Assembly (NCBI GenBank): GCA_022316685.1
Contig: JAKJHU010000030.1
Span: 14,340,018-14,404,017, forward strand
Direction of reading: 5' to 3'
DNA length: 64,000 nucleotides
Source of the DNA: Progne subis subis
Taxonomy: Eukaryota > Chordata > Aves > Passeriformes > Hirundinidae
Shown here: one piece after another, positions 1-12,080 of the stretch
Layout of the letters: every line of letters begins with the position of its first letter
Position numbering within the stretch: position 1 is the stretch's first letter
The notes under the pieces: generated by a model
What the model saw: only the letters and a program-made list of their open reading frames with translations
The model's database searches: none
Told to the model about the DNA's origin: nothing
Program-made: the position numbers and the translations under genes

Positions 1-281
1 CTGTTGCAATTGGACAAGGGGTAATGATTTTAACCAAAAAAAGGGCTAGTTTAGATTAGATATAAGAAAGAAGATTTTTTTTTAAATGAAGGTCATAAAA
101 CATTGAAACAGATTGCCCAACAAGGTGGTAATGATTCATCCCTGGAAATATCCAGGGTCAGGCTGGATATTTCTCTAGCAACCTTGTCTGGCTAAAGATA
201 TCCCTGCTTATTGGAGGGAGGTTGGACTAGATGACCTTTAAAGGTCCCTTCCAAACCAAAGTATTTTGTGATTCTATGATT
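1..281 (+). mobile_element. CR1 LINE, 3' terminal fragment
   Basis: This is the 3' untranslated tail of a chicken-repeat-1 (CR1) non-LTR retrotransposon in forward orientation. The left end runs off the window. Recognisable blocks in the right order are 'gggtaatgattttaacc', 'tttagattagatataag', 'acagattgcccaacaag', 'tccctggaaatatccaggg', then 'ttggactagatgaccttta' and 'aaggtcccttccaaacc'. It ends in the 'tttgtgattctatgatt' octamer-type terminus that CR1 uses instead of a poly(A) tail. Substitutions across it indicate an old, inactive copy. No open frame is present. It is the strongest single clue that the DNA is avian. Confidence 0.95.
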
Positions 282-2487
282 ATACGGCAGAGCACCCCAC
301 TTGTGCCTACCTACAAAAGAGTGAGGTGAATATCACCTTGTATCCTGTATATGCATATATCCTGGGTGAAGAATCATCTCTTCTTTCGTCTTTTCTAGTT
401 GATTATACACTTAGTGGCAGCCAGAAGGGTCTTCAAGCACATGCACAGATAAAGAGGCAACCCAGAGGTGGGGTGCACATGTACCATAATCAGAAAAGGA
501 ATAACCATAGGCTTAACTTCTCTTAACTTGCAGACTTTAGTCCTTCAATGCAGCTAGTTAGCATAAGTAAACATGCCAGTGTCATGTAAGATTCTGGATT
601 TGACAAAGCCTGAGCTTTGTGTTTGTATATGTTAACTTGTGGAGACTAAATAACTTCCATTAATTTGCAGGAACTGATAAGAACAGCCAGAGACATCTGA
701 TAAAGTCTGTGAAATATTTTACATCTTTGCTCTCCTTTTTATGAAAACAGGAAAACTGCTACCTCTACCCTAGCACACCACCCCACTTCCAGACCTCCTC
801 CAGAAAAGGCATGCTTATAAAAATACTCCAGCATCAAGTCTTCATCATCATATCTTGCCATTGTGAAAATACAGAAATCTTCACCAAAGGCCCAAACCCG
901 CCAAGTGATGACCTTCACATCTCACTGACAGCAGGTCTTAGTCTGAGAAATGGCTAAAACTTCCAGTGGTACCATGAAATACCCCTCACCCCACTGCCTT
1001 TTCCCTTGCTTCTTTTAACACCTGCAACTTTATGCAGCCTTTGACATCCTTCCTCTGCTCCCAGCAGAGTAACCAGTTTTCTTTGGGCTGTGTCTATCTT
1101 TAGCAGACAGCCCTTAAAAATTTAACACCCAGCTACTGACATGATTTGGATGGCCCTGTCCACAAAATGAAGAGTGCTCTTTTTGCCTTGTCCAGTTGTG
1201 CCAGTTGGTCTAATATCAGATATTGCCTGTTCTTACAGTTGAAAGAGGTTTACAGTTTATTAATCATAAAATAGTATTAATTTTATTAATCGGCTCCAGA
1301 CTTTTACCGAAATTACTTAGCCAGCAATAAAAGCTCACAAGATTTCAGGAGCACCTCTAATTACCAGCAATGTAAAGAACATATTTTTTCTTAGTTGATT
1401 GAGTCACTGCCTCTATGTTTTTATACTGAAAGCAACTATGCAAACACCAGCCCACCGTAGAGAAATTTAGGGGGTATTGGAAACCTCACAGCCTTTCACA
1501 GCAGTTCAGCACAATGCTATTTCACTCACCCTTTCCTGTCATTTGATACAGGGTAAATATTCTGTGTTCAGTGGCCTCAACACACACATTTCCACCTGTG
1601 TGGCAGAGCGGTGCTCGCCTGCTGGTTTATAATGTAAAACATGTGGGAATACTGAGGGTCTCAAGAGGTCTGTCTTACACTTCCTGTTCTTTATTTACCT
1701 TGCTGTTCAGTTTGTTTTTCCATTTATATTTAGCACAGATAAAAGCAGGGCAACCAAGCTCATATATCTTAGTGAAAAAATGGGAAGAGCTGAACACAAA
1801 AGCCATCAAAAGGCGGGATGAGGCACCTCCACCACCCAAACAAAGGACAAAACTTTAAGCCAGCTTTGAACCATAATGCTTACAACCAAGTGCTTTTTTT
1901 CCAAGCCTGCATAAGCAGGTGAAAATCTCTCACGCATTCACTCCTCACAGGTTGAATAGGTTTGTTATTTTCTCTCAAAGTGTTGGGGAACTGCATGATT
2001 AGGAGACTGCTTTGATCACACCATGAAAAATCCTTCTCTCAGAGCTGGGCAATTACAGACTGCCCCTTACAGAGGACTCGAGGCAAAGCTACCTGCAAGC
2101 CTCTCAAATGTTCATTCAGAGCCAGAACCAGCACTAGCTCCAGTTCAATTTGTCCAAATGAAGTATGACGGGACTATTAAAGGGCCTTTGTCTGCGTTTG
2201 CATAATCCGTGTGCTCATTATTTCACAACTCTATCCACATGTAAAGCCATGCTGCCTTCCACCATGCTCTGTCCCCTCCACACTACAAGCACTGGCCCCC
2301 AGATGGTGAACAGACTTGTGATGAAAATGCCAAAAAGTTTTGAAAAGAAGCACCGCAAAGCCTGGACCTATATGTTCAAAAAGCACATCAATGGGCAAAG
2401 CCCTATGCGTAGTAAACCGAATGCATGCACCAGGCTCACTGAGACACTTATAAATATGATAAGTATCTGAAACTATAAAATAGGTAA
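282..2487. other. unique-looking sequence, no gene seen
   Basis: About 2.2 kb of AT-rich sequence with no recognisable repeat. The largest open frame is about 100 codons (near 2165-2470, with an overlapping reverse frame). It is low in information and matches no family I know. No exon is supported. Confidence 0.6.
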
Positions 2488-2540
2488 GAAACAAACAAAC
2501 AAAACAAAACAAACAAACAAACAAAAAAAACACAAAAACA
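2488..2540. repeat. (AAAC)n / A-rich simple repeat
   Basis: Interrupted array of aaac and aaaac units ending in an A8 run and cacaaaaacacc. Ordinary microsatellite, probably length-polymorphic. Confidence 0.9.
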
Positions 2541-5500
2541 CCACCCAAAACAAATGTACAACCCAGGTAACTCTTTAGAAAAGCTCAAAAATCACTTGAA
2601 TAACTGTGAAAATAGAGTGAAGGAGTAAAAGAAAAAGCATTTCTTAATTCAAAAATGCAGCTGTTAGAGACACCACCTTAATGCTCCCAGGCACCGTCCA
2701 CCAGACAAACAAAACAAGATGACTATGTTTGATTCACTTCTACTGTTGCAACAATGAGCTTTGGAATAATATGTTCATTTTCTAAATATAAGCACAATGG
2801 TCTGCAGCACTTCAAGACTGAAATCATAAATGTCAATGCAAACATATTTTTTGTAAGTTTGATAGGTAAGAGGCACTTATTTTGGAGACCTTATGCATGA
2901 GTATCCATCAGGACTTGGTATCTTCTTGTGACACTGCAGGTCTCTCACATGATCATAAACCACTCTGCAACAGCTTAGCCAACCTGTCCAAGGAAAGCAA
3001 AGCTGGGGTGACAGTGAGACTGCAGGAAGGCTCAAAGCCTGAGGATGCCACAAGACCCTGGCTGACCGTACACCAGCCCAACAATGTCTTAGGCACATGG
3101 AGGAGTGGGTGTAACCATGATGGGGACGGATCCAAAATGCCATCATACATCACAGAAACCACAACTGGGGCTGCTGATCAGGAGTGGGGACAACAGCCAC
3201 CACAGCACTGCTTACTCTGGGGCAGACCATGTTGTGATGTACTTTCACCACAACAAAAATCAATTGTGTGTTTTTAGAGTGCATTTTTATACTGGCTACC
3301 AGCCCTAATCATCTTGTGAACAACTTATCTAGTTACTATTTCTTCACATAAGAGCAGGTGTTTGAGACTTTGAGTGGCTTTGATTGACAGAGCACAGAGT
3401 GGACACCAAGTGAAAAACTATCATGAGAAACTGATAGCTAAACATGGCACAGGATGGGATGTGACAAACCCAGGAAGAAGTGATAAGGACAGTGAACTAC
3501 AATGGTAACACTATAGAATGAATCCTAGAATCAGCTATGCACACGGCACAGTGATTTTCCTTCACCTCTCTCTCCTTTTCAAAGGAAATTAATACCTTTC
3601 AAGAGAATACTTATTTCCAACAAAAACCTCAGGATTTCTCCACAAGCCTGAATTAACCACAATTTCCTGAAGCTATCTAGACTTATTGACCAAAAATAAA
3701 GTGAATAAGAATGGGTTAAAAGTAAAGAGATGGTTGAGCACCACCAAGACACCAAATATCCCCAGAATACCAACTTGTGTAGATGCAATGCTTTATGAGA
3801 AAGCACTGACAACTTAAAGAAAACTCTACCATTTGAAGAAAGAGGGACTCAGTGACAGCAATGATTCTACTCTGCTCCACAAGTCCCTGTGACAGTTTCT
3901 ACCCATCAGGGCCTGTGCATCTGGGGGCAGATTTCTCCACTAATTTCTGTTTCTCTTTGAGCTTTTCTTTGTCAAGATACTCAGCACTTCTGCTTTTGTT
4001 TATTGTCACACCCAAAGACACAATTCACCAGCCGTGACCTGGAAGGTTTACTGGAAGGGTATTTCATTTGAGGTCATTCCTGTCCCAGCTGTCTCCAGAG
4101 GTAGTTTTATGGAGTTTCATGAATAGAGCAGGATGGGGCTTTTTACCAGGTGTATGTGGGCTTTCTGTCAAACCCTGACAGTAGCAGTCCTTTACTGGGG
4201 CAAGGGGAAAATGTGCTAAATCCTAGAGCACTGTGATAACTTATAGATCTGGCTGTGCCTTCTATGGAAGGGAAAGGGCAATCAACAGCTTTCTGTGGTG
4301 GGCAGAGATCCCACAGCTCTCAGATTTCCCCATACTGTTGCCCTGTCCTGAGGCACAGCACATCAAGTATGTTTCCTGCCATGGGAAAGCAGGCATTTGG
4401 GAGGACTGATCCCTTTACCTCTCCTCACTTTCTGGGGGAACGGACCACTTGGAATGACACTTTCAGGTCAGCCACATCAGTTTTGCTGTGCCCATCAAAT
4501 CTCTACCAAGGAGCATGGCCAAGGAAGAGTCAGCAGATGCGGTGAGGACCAAGAGAGACTACTGGCAATGCACATGGCAAGACCCATATACACCTGCTCT
4601 GCTTCTGGGTTCAATTGTCTAACTCCAGCAAATCCAGTTCAAGGGAAAATCCCATATTCACAACATCATTCAGCAGCAGCCATTTGGCTGGGATAGCATT
4701 TCACTCCTGGGTTCTGTGTGTTTGCTGTGAGATGCACTCCTGACTACAGAAGTCACCAGAGGAAGGGCTTTGTGTGTCACCAACAGAAATTATTTTCAGA
4801 AAAGTGTTGTCTCATCCACATCACATCACAGTGTGAACACACAGCAAGGAGCAATTCTGCCCATGCTGCAGGTCTCTGCTTGTGAAGCAGGACTGGCACA
4901 GCAATTGCTCAGGGGACTTCATAAAGTGGAGTGGAGCACAGGGCCGTGGGGATTTGCTTTGAACCCCTGAGTCACGCTACACTTCGCTCAAGTCAATGAC
5001 TCACTCCAGTGAATGCTAAAGTCATTCATGATTTCTTTTTCTTAAACAACAAAAGTAACATTTTATGTGTCCAGAAAGGGTAATAAAATGTAATGGACAT
5101 CCTGCAAGCCTAAATCAAAACCCAGTGAGGGCGATGGAAGGAGCTCTGTGGCTTACACACACTTTCAATCATGCTGCCTTCAGTTTTTCTTCAAGAGGAC
5201 TTTCCATTTAGTAAGGAGGAAAGATCTTTCTTTTATAGCATTAATCTTCACCTCTCTTTGAAGCAGTCTCATTTGCCACAGTGTTCTTTAGAGCAAGAAG
5301 AAGAAAAGATTGATTCTTTCTTTTCCTCCTAATGTAAAACACAGTAAGATCTTAAGTCTGGGCTTCAAAATACCGTACTAATATCACCAAGGGGTCTTAG
5401 GGGAAAAAAAAAAAACAGATCCAAACCTGTGGGAGGTAAAGAATACCCAAGGCCTAGACAGAAGAGGAAGAGTCTTTAATTTAATGACAAAATTGTCTTC

Positions 5501-6500
5501 CAACTAGTAATGTTTACATATTATTAAGCATAGGCCATTTTTACCTTCTTTTAGAATGTCACGTTACAAAAAAAATCCCACAGAATTAGAAAAAAAAAAG
5601 AAGCATTAAAGGCTCACGGGTACAGTCAAGTCTCACTGAGTTATCCAAGTAATTGTTATTTATACCTATTGTTAAAGCTGTTAGTAAGCACTTGAGGCCA
5701 AAGCTTCCCTTACTGTAAATAGGAAAGTTGTGCAGCAGTCCAAGATGTCCCTGACTAACACATTTGTTCCAGATATGCCTCAGCTAAGCTACTTGCATAA
5801 ACAAATACAATTTTTCAGACAATCTATACATTTAAAAAAATCTCTCTTTGGAACACCGTTTCTAAAAGGAATTAGATACAAAAATGTCTAAGGAAAAAAA
5901 AGACCCCACAACATTCAGACATATGTCCTTGAATTTGGAAAGGAACTACTAAGTTCGTAATTGAGCAGTACTGGGTGCTAGCAGGACACTTCTCTGTTCA
6001 GTTTCATCTTGCTGCAATCCAGGTCCTTTCAGTCAGGGATGGAATTTCAGAAAGACTTCTGCAAGGGTGTGAAGAAGTCACTAATTTTTAACAAATTGTA
6101 ATGAGGGGCAGGTGCCTGCAGCCTGCCTCAGAAGAGCTTCTCAACCAGCAGGATGAGGTAAGGGATCCCCTTCAAAATGCGACTTTGACAGGACCACAGT
6201 CATTTACAACTCCAGAATGCCTCTTACTCACGGGTAAGTTGCACACAGGTTACAGCGCACTCCCTCAGCTCTGAAAGAGCATAGTGTTGGTTAGCTATCC
6301 CTAACTTCATATTAACTACTCTTTAAGCTATGTTCCTTATTCATCTAGGTCAAGGCAGTGCTGGGTTAACAACTTCATAATTAAAATGTAACATCATTAT
6401 ACATAATTAGAGTCAACCCCTGCATCTGACCGAGCCTTGAATCCATGATTCTGAGCAGCAGCCTTAAAAATGATTATTCCCTTTTCCTTTGGAGATAGCC
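2541..6500. other. unique-looking sequence, no gene seen
   Basis: About 4 kb without an identifiable repeat. A somewhat GC-richer patch around 2880-3280 has overlapping open frames on both strands (131 codons forward, 89 reverse). Open frames on both strands of one patch suggest low stop density rather than coding. Short A-runs occur at about 5404 and 5590. Nothing else was recognised. Confidence 0.5.
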
Positions 6501-6503
6501 CTC

Positions 6504-6535
<32 letters not shown>

Positions 6536-6578
6536 CCCCTTCTTTTTTTTTTTTTTTTTCTTTTTCTTTTTCTTCTTT
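6501..6578. repeat. Polypyrimidine (T-rich) tract
   Basis: A 78-base, almost pure pyrimidine stretch with a T23 run (6513-6535), a CCCC interruption, a T17 run (6543-6559), then cttttt units. No retrocopy-like 3' UTR with a reversed AATAAA is evident next to it, so it does not look like the poly(A) of a reverse-strand retrogene. Confidence 0.9.
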
Positions 6579-7919
6579 AAAGCTGGGTTTTATCAGGGCA
6601 GCTTTCCAGTCTGTGTGGCTTCCCTTCCAGACTTTTTCAAAACAGCCCTTTAGTCCCTTGCTCTGTGGTTTCTTTCACATTTAAGGCAAGCACTGTTCTA
6701 AAACCCACATGTTAGAATTTGGGATTAAAAATAGCCATTGCAGACTGGTTAGCATGAAGCAGCCATTCATGGCACACAATAGCCACAGCCGTGCCAGTTC
6801 TCAGCACAGCCCCAGCAATGGGCACAGTGCTGGGCTTGTGCCTTTCCCAGGCAGCCTCAGCCCTTCTGTCTCTTCCCATCTGACAGCCTTGCAAAGCTCC
6901 CAGAGTACCTCAGCTCTTCCAGAGGAGAGCCACAGCACTCAGAAACCACAAACAAATTTCTAGGATGACTTCCTCAAGCGATCATTAAACACTGGCTTAC
7001 AATGCACATAATCTGATAATATAGCATATTTCACAAGATCCTTGTGAAACTCTGCAATGTGCCATTACACGTGAATAGTTCTAGCAAATTTAGAGGAACA
7101 TCTATAATTTCTAAAAACTGATATGCAAAAGAACAGAAGTTCTTCTTCCCGATTGCCATAAATACTAGTTTGAGACTGGAAAGCCTTTTACATACCTTAA
7201 ACCCTTCCATTTTCTCACATAATTGTTTCAGAGTAATGGTTTTCCTATTTATGCTTCATGCACACCCCCCCTCTCTATAGTTATGCCTCATTTATATACT
7301 TCTCAATCCCTTTCGCTGGCCAGGTCTCAGCCCTTTCATCTCATTGCCTCTCCCACCTTATGCAGGCTCTTTTCCCTGCTTCAAAAGCCATTAGCACTTC
7401 AGTGAAACTTAGTCTCCCAACCTGACAATTTGTTGCCAAGATTTGCCAAGTTTAAAACAGGTATATCACTCTGTCCAACCACAATAAAATAATTTTAGAG
7501 TCATTTTACACATGAGCAAGAGGAACAGCGAAAACTTCAGCTGGTAAAGTTTTGGTGAAGCTGGAAAAGCTTCCAGCCCTTCAGTTGGCAGGGCCTTACT
7601 ACTGCCTTCAGGAAGTGCAAGATCAAAACCCAGCTCCTAAGCAGGTTCCCAGCTTTCCAGTCAAAGCACAGCTACTGCTAACGCTAGGTCAGGTGTGCTA
7701 CAGCTTCAAAACCTCCAAGGATGGTGCTCCCTGGGTCCCTGCTCCACCGCTTTCCTGCTGAACTGGTGTTTTGCTCATAACCAATGTGACCTCCAACAAA
7801 GGTTGTGCTGGGCATTCCTCATGCTGTGTCAAAGAGCAGTTTGGCTCTGCTATCCCTGTAACTCCTCCTGGAGCAGCTGTGGACTGCTGGCTGATCACCC
7901 TGAAGCCACCATGGCAGCA
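6579..7919. other. unique-looking sequence, no gene seen
   Basis: Several 60-110 codon open frames overlap on both strands around 7550-8100, partly inside the neighbouring CR1 fragment. None resembles a known protein. No other repeat was recognised. Confidence 0.5.
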
Positions 7920-8590
7920 AACAAGCTCAGCTCATAGGTGCCAGCCTCTCCTCAAAGCCTCTGACCACTTTGGGAGCTCTGCTCTGGAGCCTCTCCAGTT
8001 CATCCAAATCCCTCTTCAGCTGGGGAGCCCTCAGCTCCGCAGTAGCACTCCTTACAGTGCTAGACAAATGGAATATAGAATTCCCTTGATCTGCTGACCA
8101 CAATTCCACTGATGGAGCCAAGTGGGCAGCCTGCCTTGCTCCTTGTGTGTCATTTTGACTGGTATATTCCATGTGGCGTCCATCACAGCCCTGGGTCCTT
8201 TTTCACAGTGGCTTTTCAGACAATCAGGTCAACTGGTGCAGGGGATCATCCTGCAAAGTTTCTATACCTCTGTTGAACTTTTTCAAAGCTCACAATGATT
8301 TGCATTCTTCTTGAATCTTTTCCATTAAATAAATCAATCCCTCCTTCCAATTTAGTGCTATCTCCATACTTTCTAAAATTGCACTCCACCTCCTCATGCA
8401 AAGCTCAGAAAATACAACCAGCATCAGGGTCAGTGTGAATCCCTATGTCAGTTCTGTGAAGTGCTTCACGTCTTATTAATCATGTCTATGCTTCATGCCT
8501 TATTAACCAAGTGGACTTTGAGACATTGATTAACACCAAGTGAGCCTGGTGGTCCATCATTTTCACCCATTCAACAGTCCATTTTCCCAG
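7920..8590 (-). mobile_element. Old CR1 LINE body fragment, reverse strand
   Basis: Forward-strand blocks follow the order expected for an antisense CR1 around the end of its reverse transcriptase reading frame. They are 'gcctctgaccactttggga' and 'ctctccagttcatccaaatc', then 'cccttgatctgctgaccaca', then 'tttagtgctatctccatac' with 'attgcactccacctcctca'. Finally come 'aagtggactttgagacatt' and 'cattcaacagtccatttt'. These parallel consensus phrases for that region, although base identity is low. Stops and indels break every frame, so no enzyme can be made. The divergence suggests an ancient copy. Boundaries are approximate. The middle (about 8230-8330) aligns poorly by eye. Confidence 0.65.
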
Positions 8591-11500
8591 CTGGAAACAG
8601 GTAGATCCTGTTTCCCTCTGCTCCATTCTCTCTGCAAATCTTCTTCCAGGCAGTGCAAAAAACAGGTTTTAGTAATGTGATGCTATGCATTTTAGTCAAA
8701 ATCACTAGTGCCATAACCCCAGGATTGAAAAAAAAAGTGAAGATAAGAGCATGGTGAAAATTTATGCTTTTTTTCTCTAAATTAAATTCTCACAGATTTT
8801 GTCTTGTTTTACTGAAGCTAGGAAACATCTTTTGCATTGCACAGAGAGGAGGGAGTTGGCAACACAGAGGTTGAGAAGAGCCAATCCTCCTGCTCCTACA
8901 AGCTACACAACAACAGCTTCATGTGGCTCAGAGCCATCAGGCACAAAGCACCATACACAGCCTTGCAGAAGTCAAACCTCTTGGAGGCAGGAGGCACCAG
9001 GATCCTGTCAGAGACCCACCACTCCATTACAGAGCAAAACTGGCTTCCAGCTGGCTTCCAGGGAGAGCTGGCTCCATCTCCCTTCCTTCAGTTGAGCAAT
9101 TTTCTGATTTCATTGTTGAAATCTTTGCTCCTCATTTTGAACTAATAGCTCTGTTCACTTTACTTTTACAATGGAATAATAAACTTCTGGGGGAAAAGCC
9201 AAGCATTTCAATCTCTACTGCACAAAACACAAAAATAAATAACAGTGTGTGACTGTCTTTAGTGGCTTTTAAATTCTCAGGAAACGAGCTCTCCATGTGC
9301 AGGTAAGGTAGGGGGTTTTGATGATTTCATACGAATCAGATGACATATGAGGGAAGCAAGGGAAAGGGAGAAAAATATTCTTGTAATCTGTTCTCAAACA
9401 AATTGTTGAAATGTGCTCCTGCTGAAGCCAGGTATTTTACAATTTAAAGGATTGGACACAAATCTGGTTCCAGTAAGAACTGACAACATGTGAACCGCCG
9501 AGGGCTAAAACACAGTGGACTGTACCAGGAACCAGCACTGGATCTCTCCCACAGCCACCATCCAGGTGAAAGCAAATGAGTCAGGAGAACAAGACTCTGT
9601 ACCTTCTTCTGCTCACAGCAACAAGCTTCCAAAAGTCAAATTCCAAAAAGGCAGTTAGTCCTAAAAGACATCAGTTGCCAAAGCAAAAAGATCAAATTCA
9701 GAACACTTTGTCTTTCTCTGCAATGACAAAGGACATTGAACCCATCCTGTGATAGTTAGGTGGCCTTGACACACCATAGATAGTAAAAAGGTTAAATTAA
9801 TATCTAGGTATTAGTAAAGAATTGCAAAAAAACTCCAGAAAATTCATTTAAGGGTCTGGCTGCTAACCTTCCACATGAGAAAGGGCAAGACCATTTCCCA
9901 CAGGACTTGTGGACCCTGCAAGTGACTTCACTGACCTGGGGGTCAGGGAGGGAGGAACCCTCACCCTTCTGAGCTATGCTCACATGGACCTATGCCCCTA
10001 TGCTCAAATGGATCAGAACTCCCAAAGGCAACAGCTGTGGAGGAGCACATGAGGAAGACCATCACAAGGTGTCACAATTCTGAGCCAAATACTGTGGGTC
10101 CCCAAGCACCCTCCAACCCATGCTGGGCACCCACAACACGCCCAGGCTTCACCTCCTTGTAAAATAATACCTGGACCAGCAAATGGCACCACATTTTCTT
10201 GTGACCCGCAGGCTGTAGCTCAGTCCAGGTTGTCTTTGTTGGTCAGCATTGCATTGCACATGTCTGGACAGTAGTAGAAGCTCACAGATATGAAATAGTA
10301 AAACTAAGAAAGCATTTTCTGTGTGATCTCTCTTCAGATAAATAACCTAGGTACAATGGAAACACATTAAGTGATGAATTTCACAATTCTTTCTAAGGCC
10401 ACCAGAAGTTACTGAGAGTTTTCTCTGGTTTCATTTCCTTTCCTCCTACTCCAGTACATTTTTACAGTCTGTTTTTCTATAAGTACTCATTCATTTAATT
10501 TTCATTCATGTCTATTCATGTGAGCACAAAGATAAAGAGAACAGTTCCTGAGAAGACAAGAATACTAAAATCAGATTAGATTCCTCTGGTGTGGCTTCAG
10601 AAGTGAAAAATTGAAGACTCCCTTTGGGAAATTTTAATGGTGAATATTGTTATAATAAATGATTACGTGATGGAGTGGTTACATGATACCTATGGAGACA
10701 GAATCCATCTGTCAGATTGCCTGTGGAAATGGTGGAATTTTTTTATATATAAATGGGTCTTCATGGGCACTGAGCTTCAAACATCCCCAAAGTGCAATAA
10801 CCACATGATTTATGGCAGCACAGAGCTGTTAGCAGGGGAGACTATGCTGACATTTGAGATCAGCTGTGCAAAGAAAAGTTCTTTTAACATGAAATGAAAT
10901 TAGTGTTAAAAAAAGATGCCAAAACTGAGAGAATGTACAATTCTTACAATCCTACCTGATCTTCCACTGTGTGAAAGTGACTTTAAAGATTATGACAGAA
11001 ATTTCCTGAGAGAAATATTTTGATTTGTTCTGTAAATCTGCTCACTTGATTCATAATCCCTCAGATATCTCTCAGATGAGGACCTCCCAGAGGCAGCACT
11101 GTGCTTTTGTTTGCCCTGCTGTTTGAACTGACAGCCCAACTGAGAGTTAGTACTAAAATGGTAACAAGAAGAGTCTTATTTCCACTCCACTCCAGAAAAG
11201 TATTTCACCATGTGATAAGAATAAAATAATAGAAATATCACAGGCTTGTTAAACTTTTTGTAAAAGGGACTATTTTTAAAAAATTGGTTTGTAATTCCCT
11301 TAAACCCTTCTGCAGTCCTCTAGTAGAGATACAATCATTTTTAATCTTTCCAGGGATTGAAACTCTCCAGAAAAAAAAAAAAAAATCACAGACCATTACA
11401 ATCAAATCAGCTTTCCTTTTTCCTCACAACACTGACTGGTGTTTGGACATTGCTCTGCTGTCTGCTGAAGAGGAGGACACCACAAGGGCAACAGAAAGCT

Positions 11501-11865
11501 GATGATGTTTTTATTGGCTCACTCAGCACAAAATGACAAGCAGAGAGTTACCCTCTTGATGGTTGATACTGGTATGAAAAATGACCTTTCTCTTTTTCAA
11601 TTAAAATAACTTGGCATCAATAATCCAGTGCCAGGCTGCTAATACAATGCAGGAAATAGCCTTCCCCAGATGCTGCCAGTGTGCCCCAGCTCTGCCCAAG
11701 TGGTGGTCCTGGTTGTTTTCCACAGGAAAGTGCCAGTCAGGAAAAATATTTGACTATCACAGTGTCACAGCCAAACTAGGTTTCCCAAAGGAGTCCAAAA
11801 GCAATATTTTCTTCTTTTTGTTTTTACCAGTACTGAAGATGGACAGGTAGACAGGTAGTTGGCCT
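8591..11865. other. unique-looking sequence, no gene seen
   Basis: Includes an overlapping three-frame open patch at about 8800-9250 with an 11-bp local duplication ('ctggcttccag' twice, near 9040). There is also a 'tatgctca-atgga' short direct repeat near 9975-10015 and an A14 run at about 11371. No family was recognised and no splice-flanked exon is convincing. Confidence 0.5.
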
Positions 11866-12080
11866 AGATACCAATCACAGAGGTGCTACCACCATTTCTA
11901 ATTGGCCCTGCCTTGGCCAGTGGCACATCCATCTTTAGAGCCATCAGGGACTGGCTCTGCTGGACATGGTGGAAGCTTCCAGCAACTTCCACAGAAACTA
12001 CCTCTATGTTCCCTCCTCCACACCCCTGCCCCCCCCAAAAAGCCAAAAAACACTAGGCCATACAAACCCAATACATTGGC
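11866..12080. mobile_element. Avian LTR-type repeat fragment (one end)
   Basis: The blocks 'cagaggtgctaccaccattt', 'ggccctgccttggccagtgg', 'ctggctctgctggacatgg', 'ggaagcttccagcaacttcc' and 'acaaacccaatacattgg' follow, in order, the terminal part of a repeat that recurs in many bird genomes. I remember it as an endogenous-retrovirus LTR-like element. No coding potential. Orientation of the full element is not certain from this piece, so no strand is given. A piece of what appears to be the other end of the same element lies at 31035-31400. Confidence 0.6.

Noticed and set aside
2882..3277. 131-codon forward frame with overlapping reverse frames, possibly an old retrocopy
   Set aside because: Open on both strands and no recognised protein. 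No poly(A) or flanking duplications.
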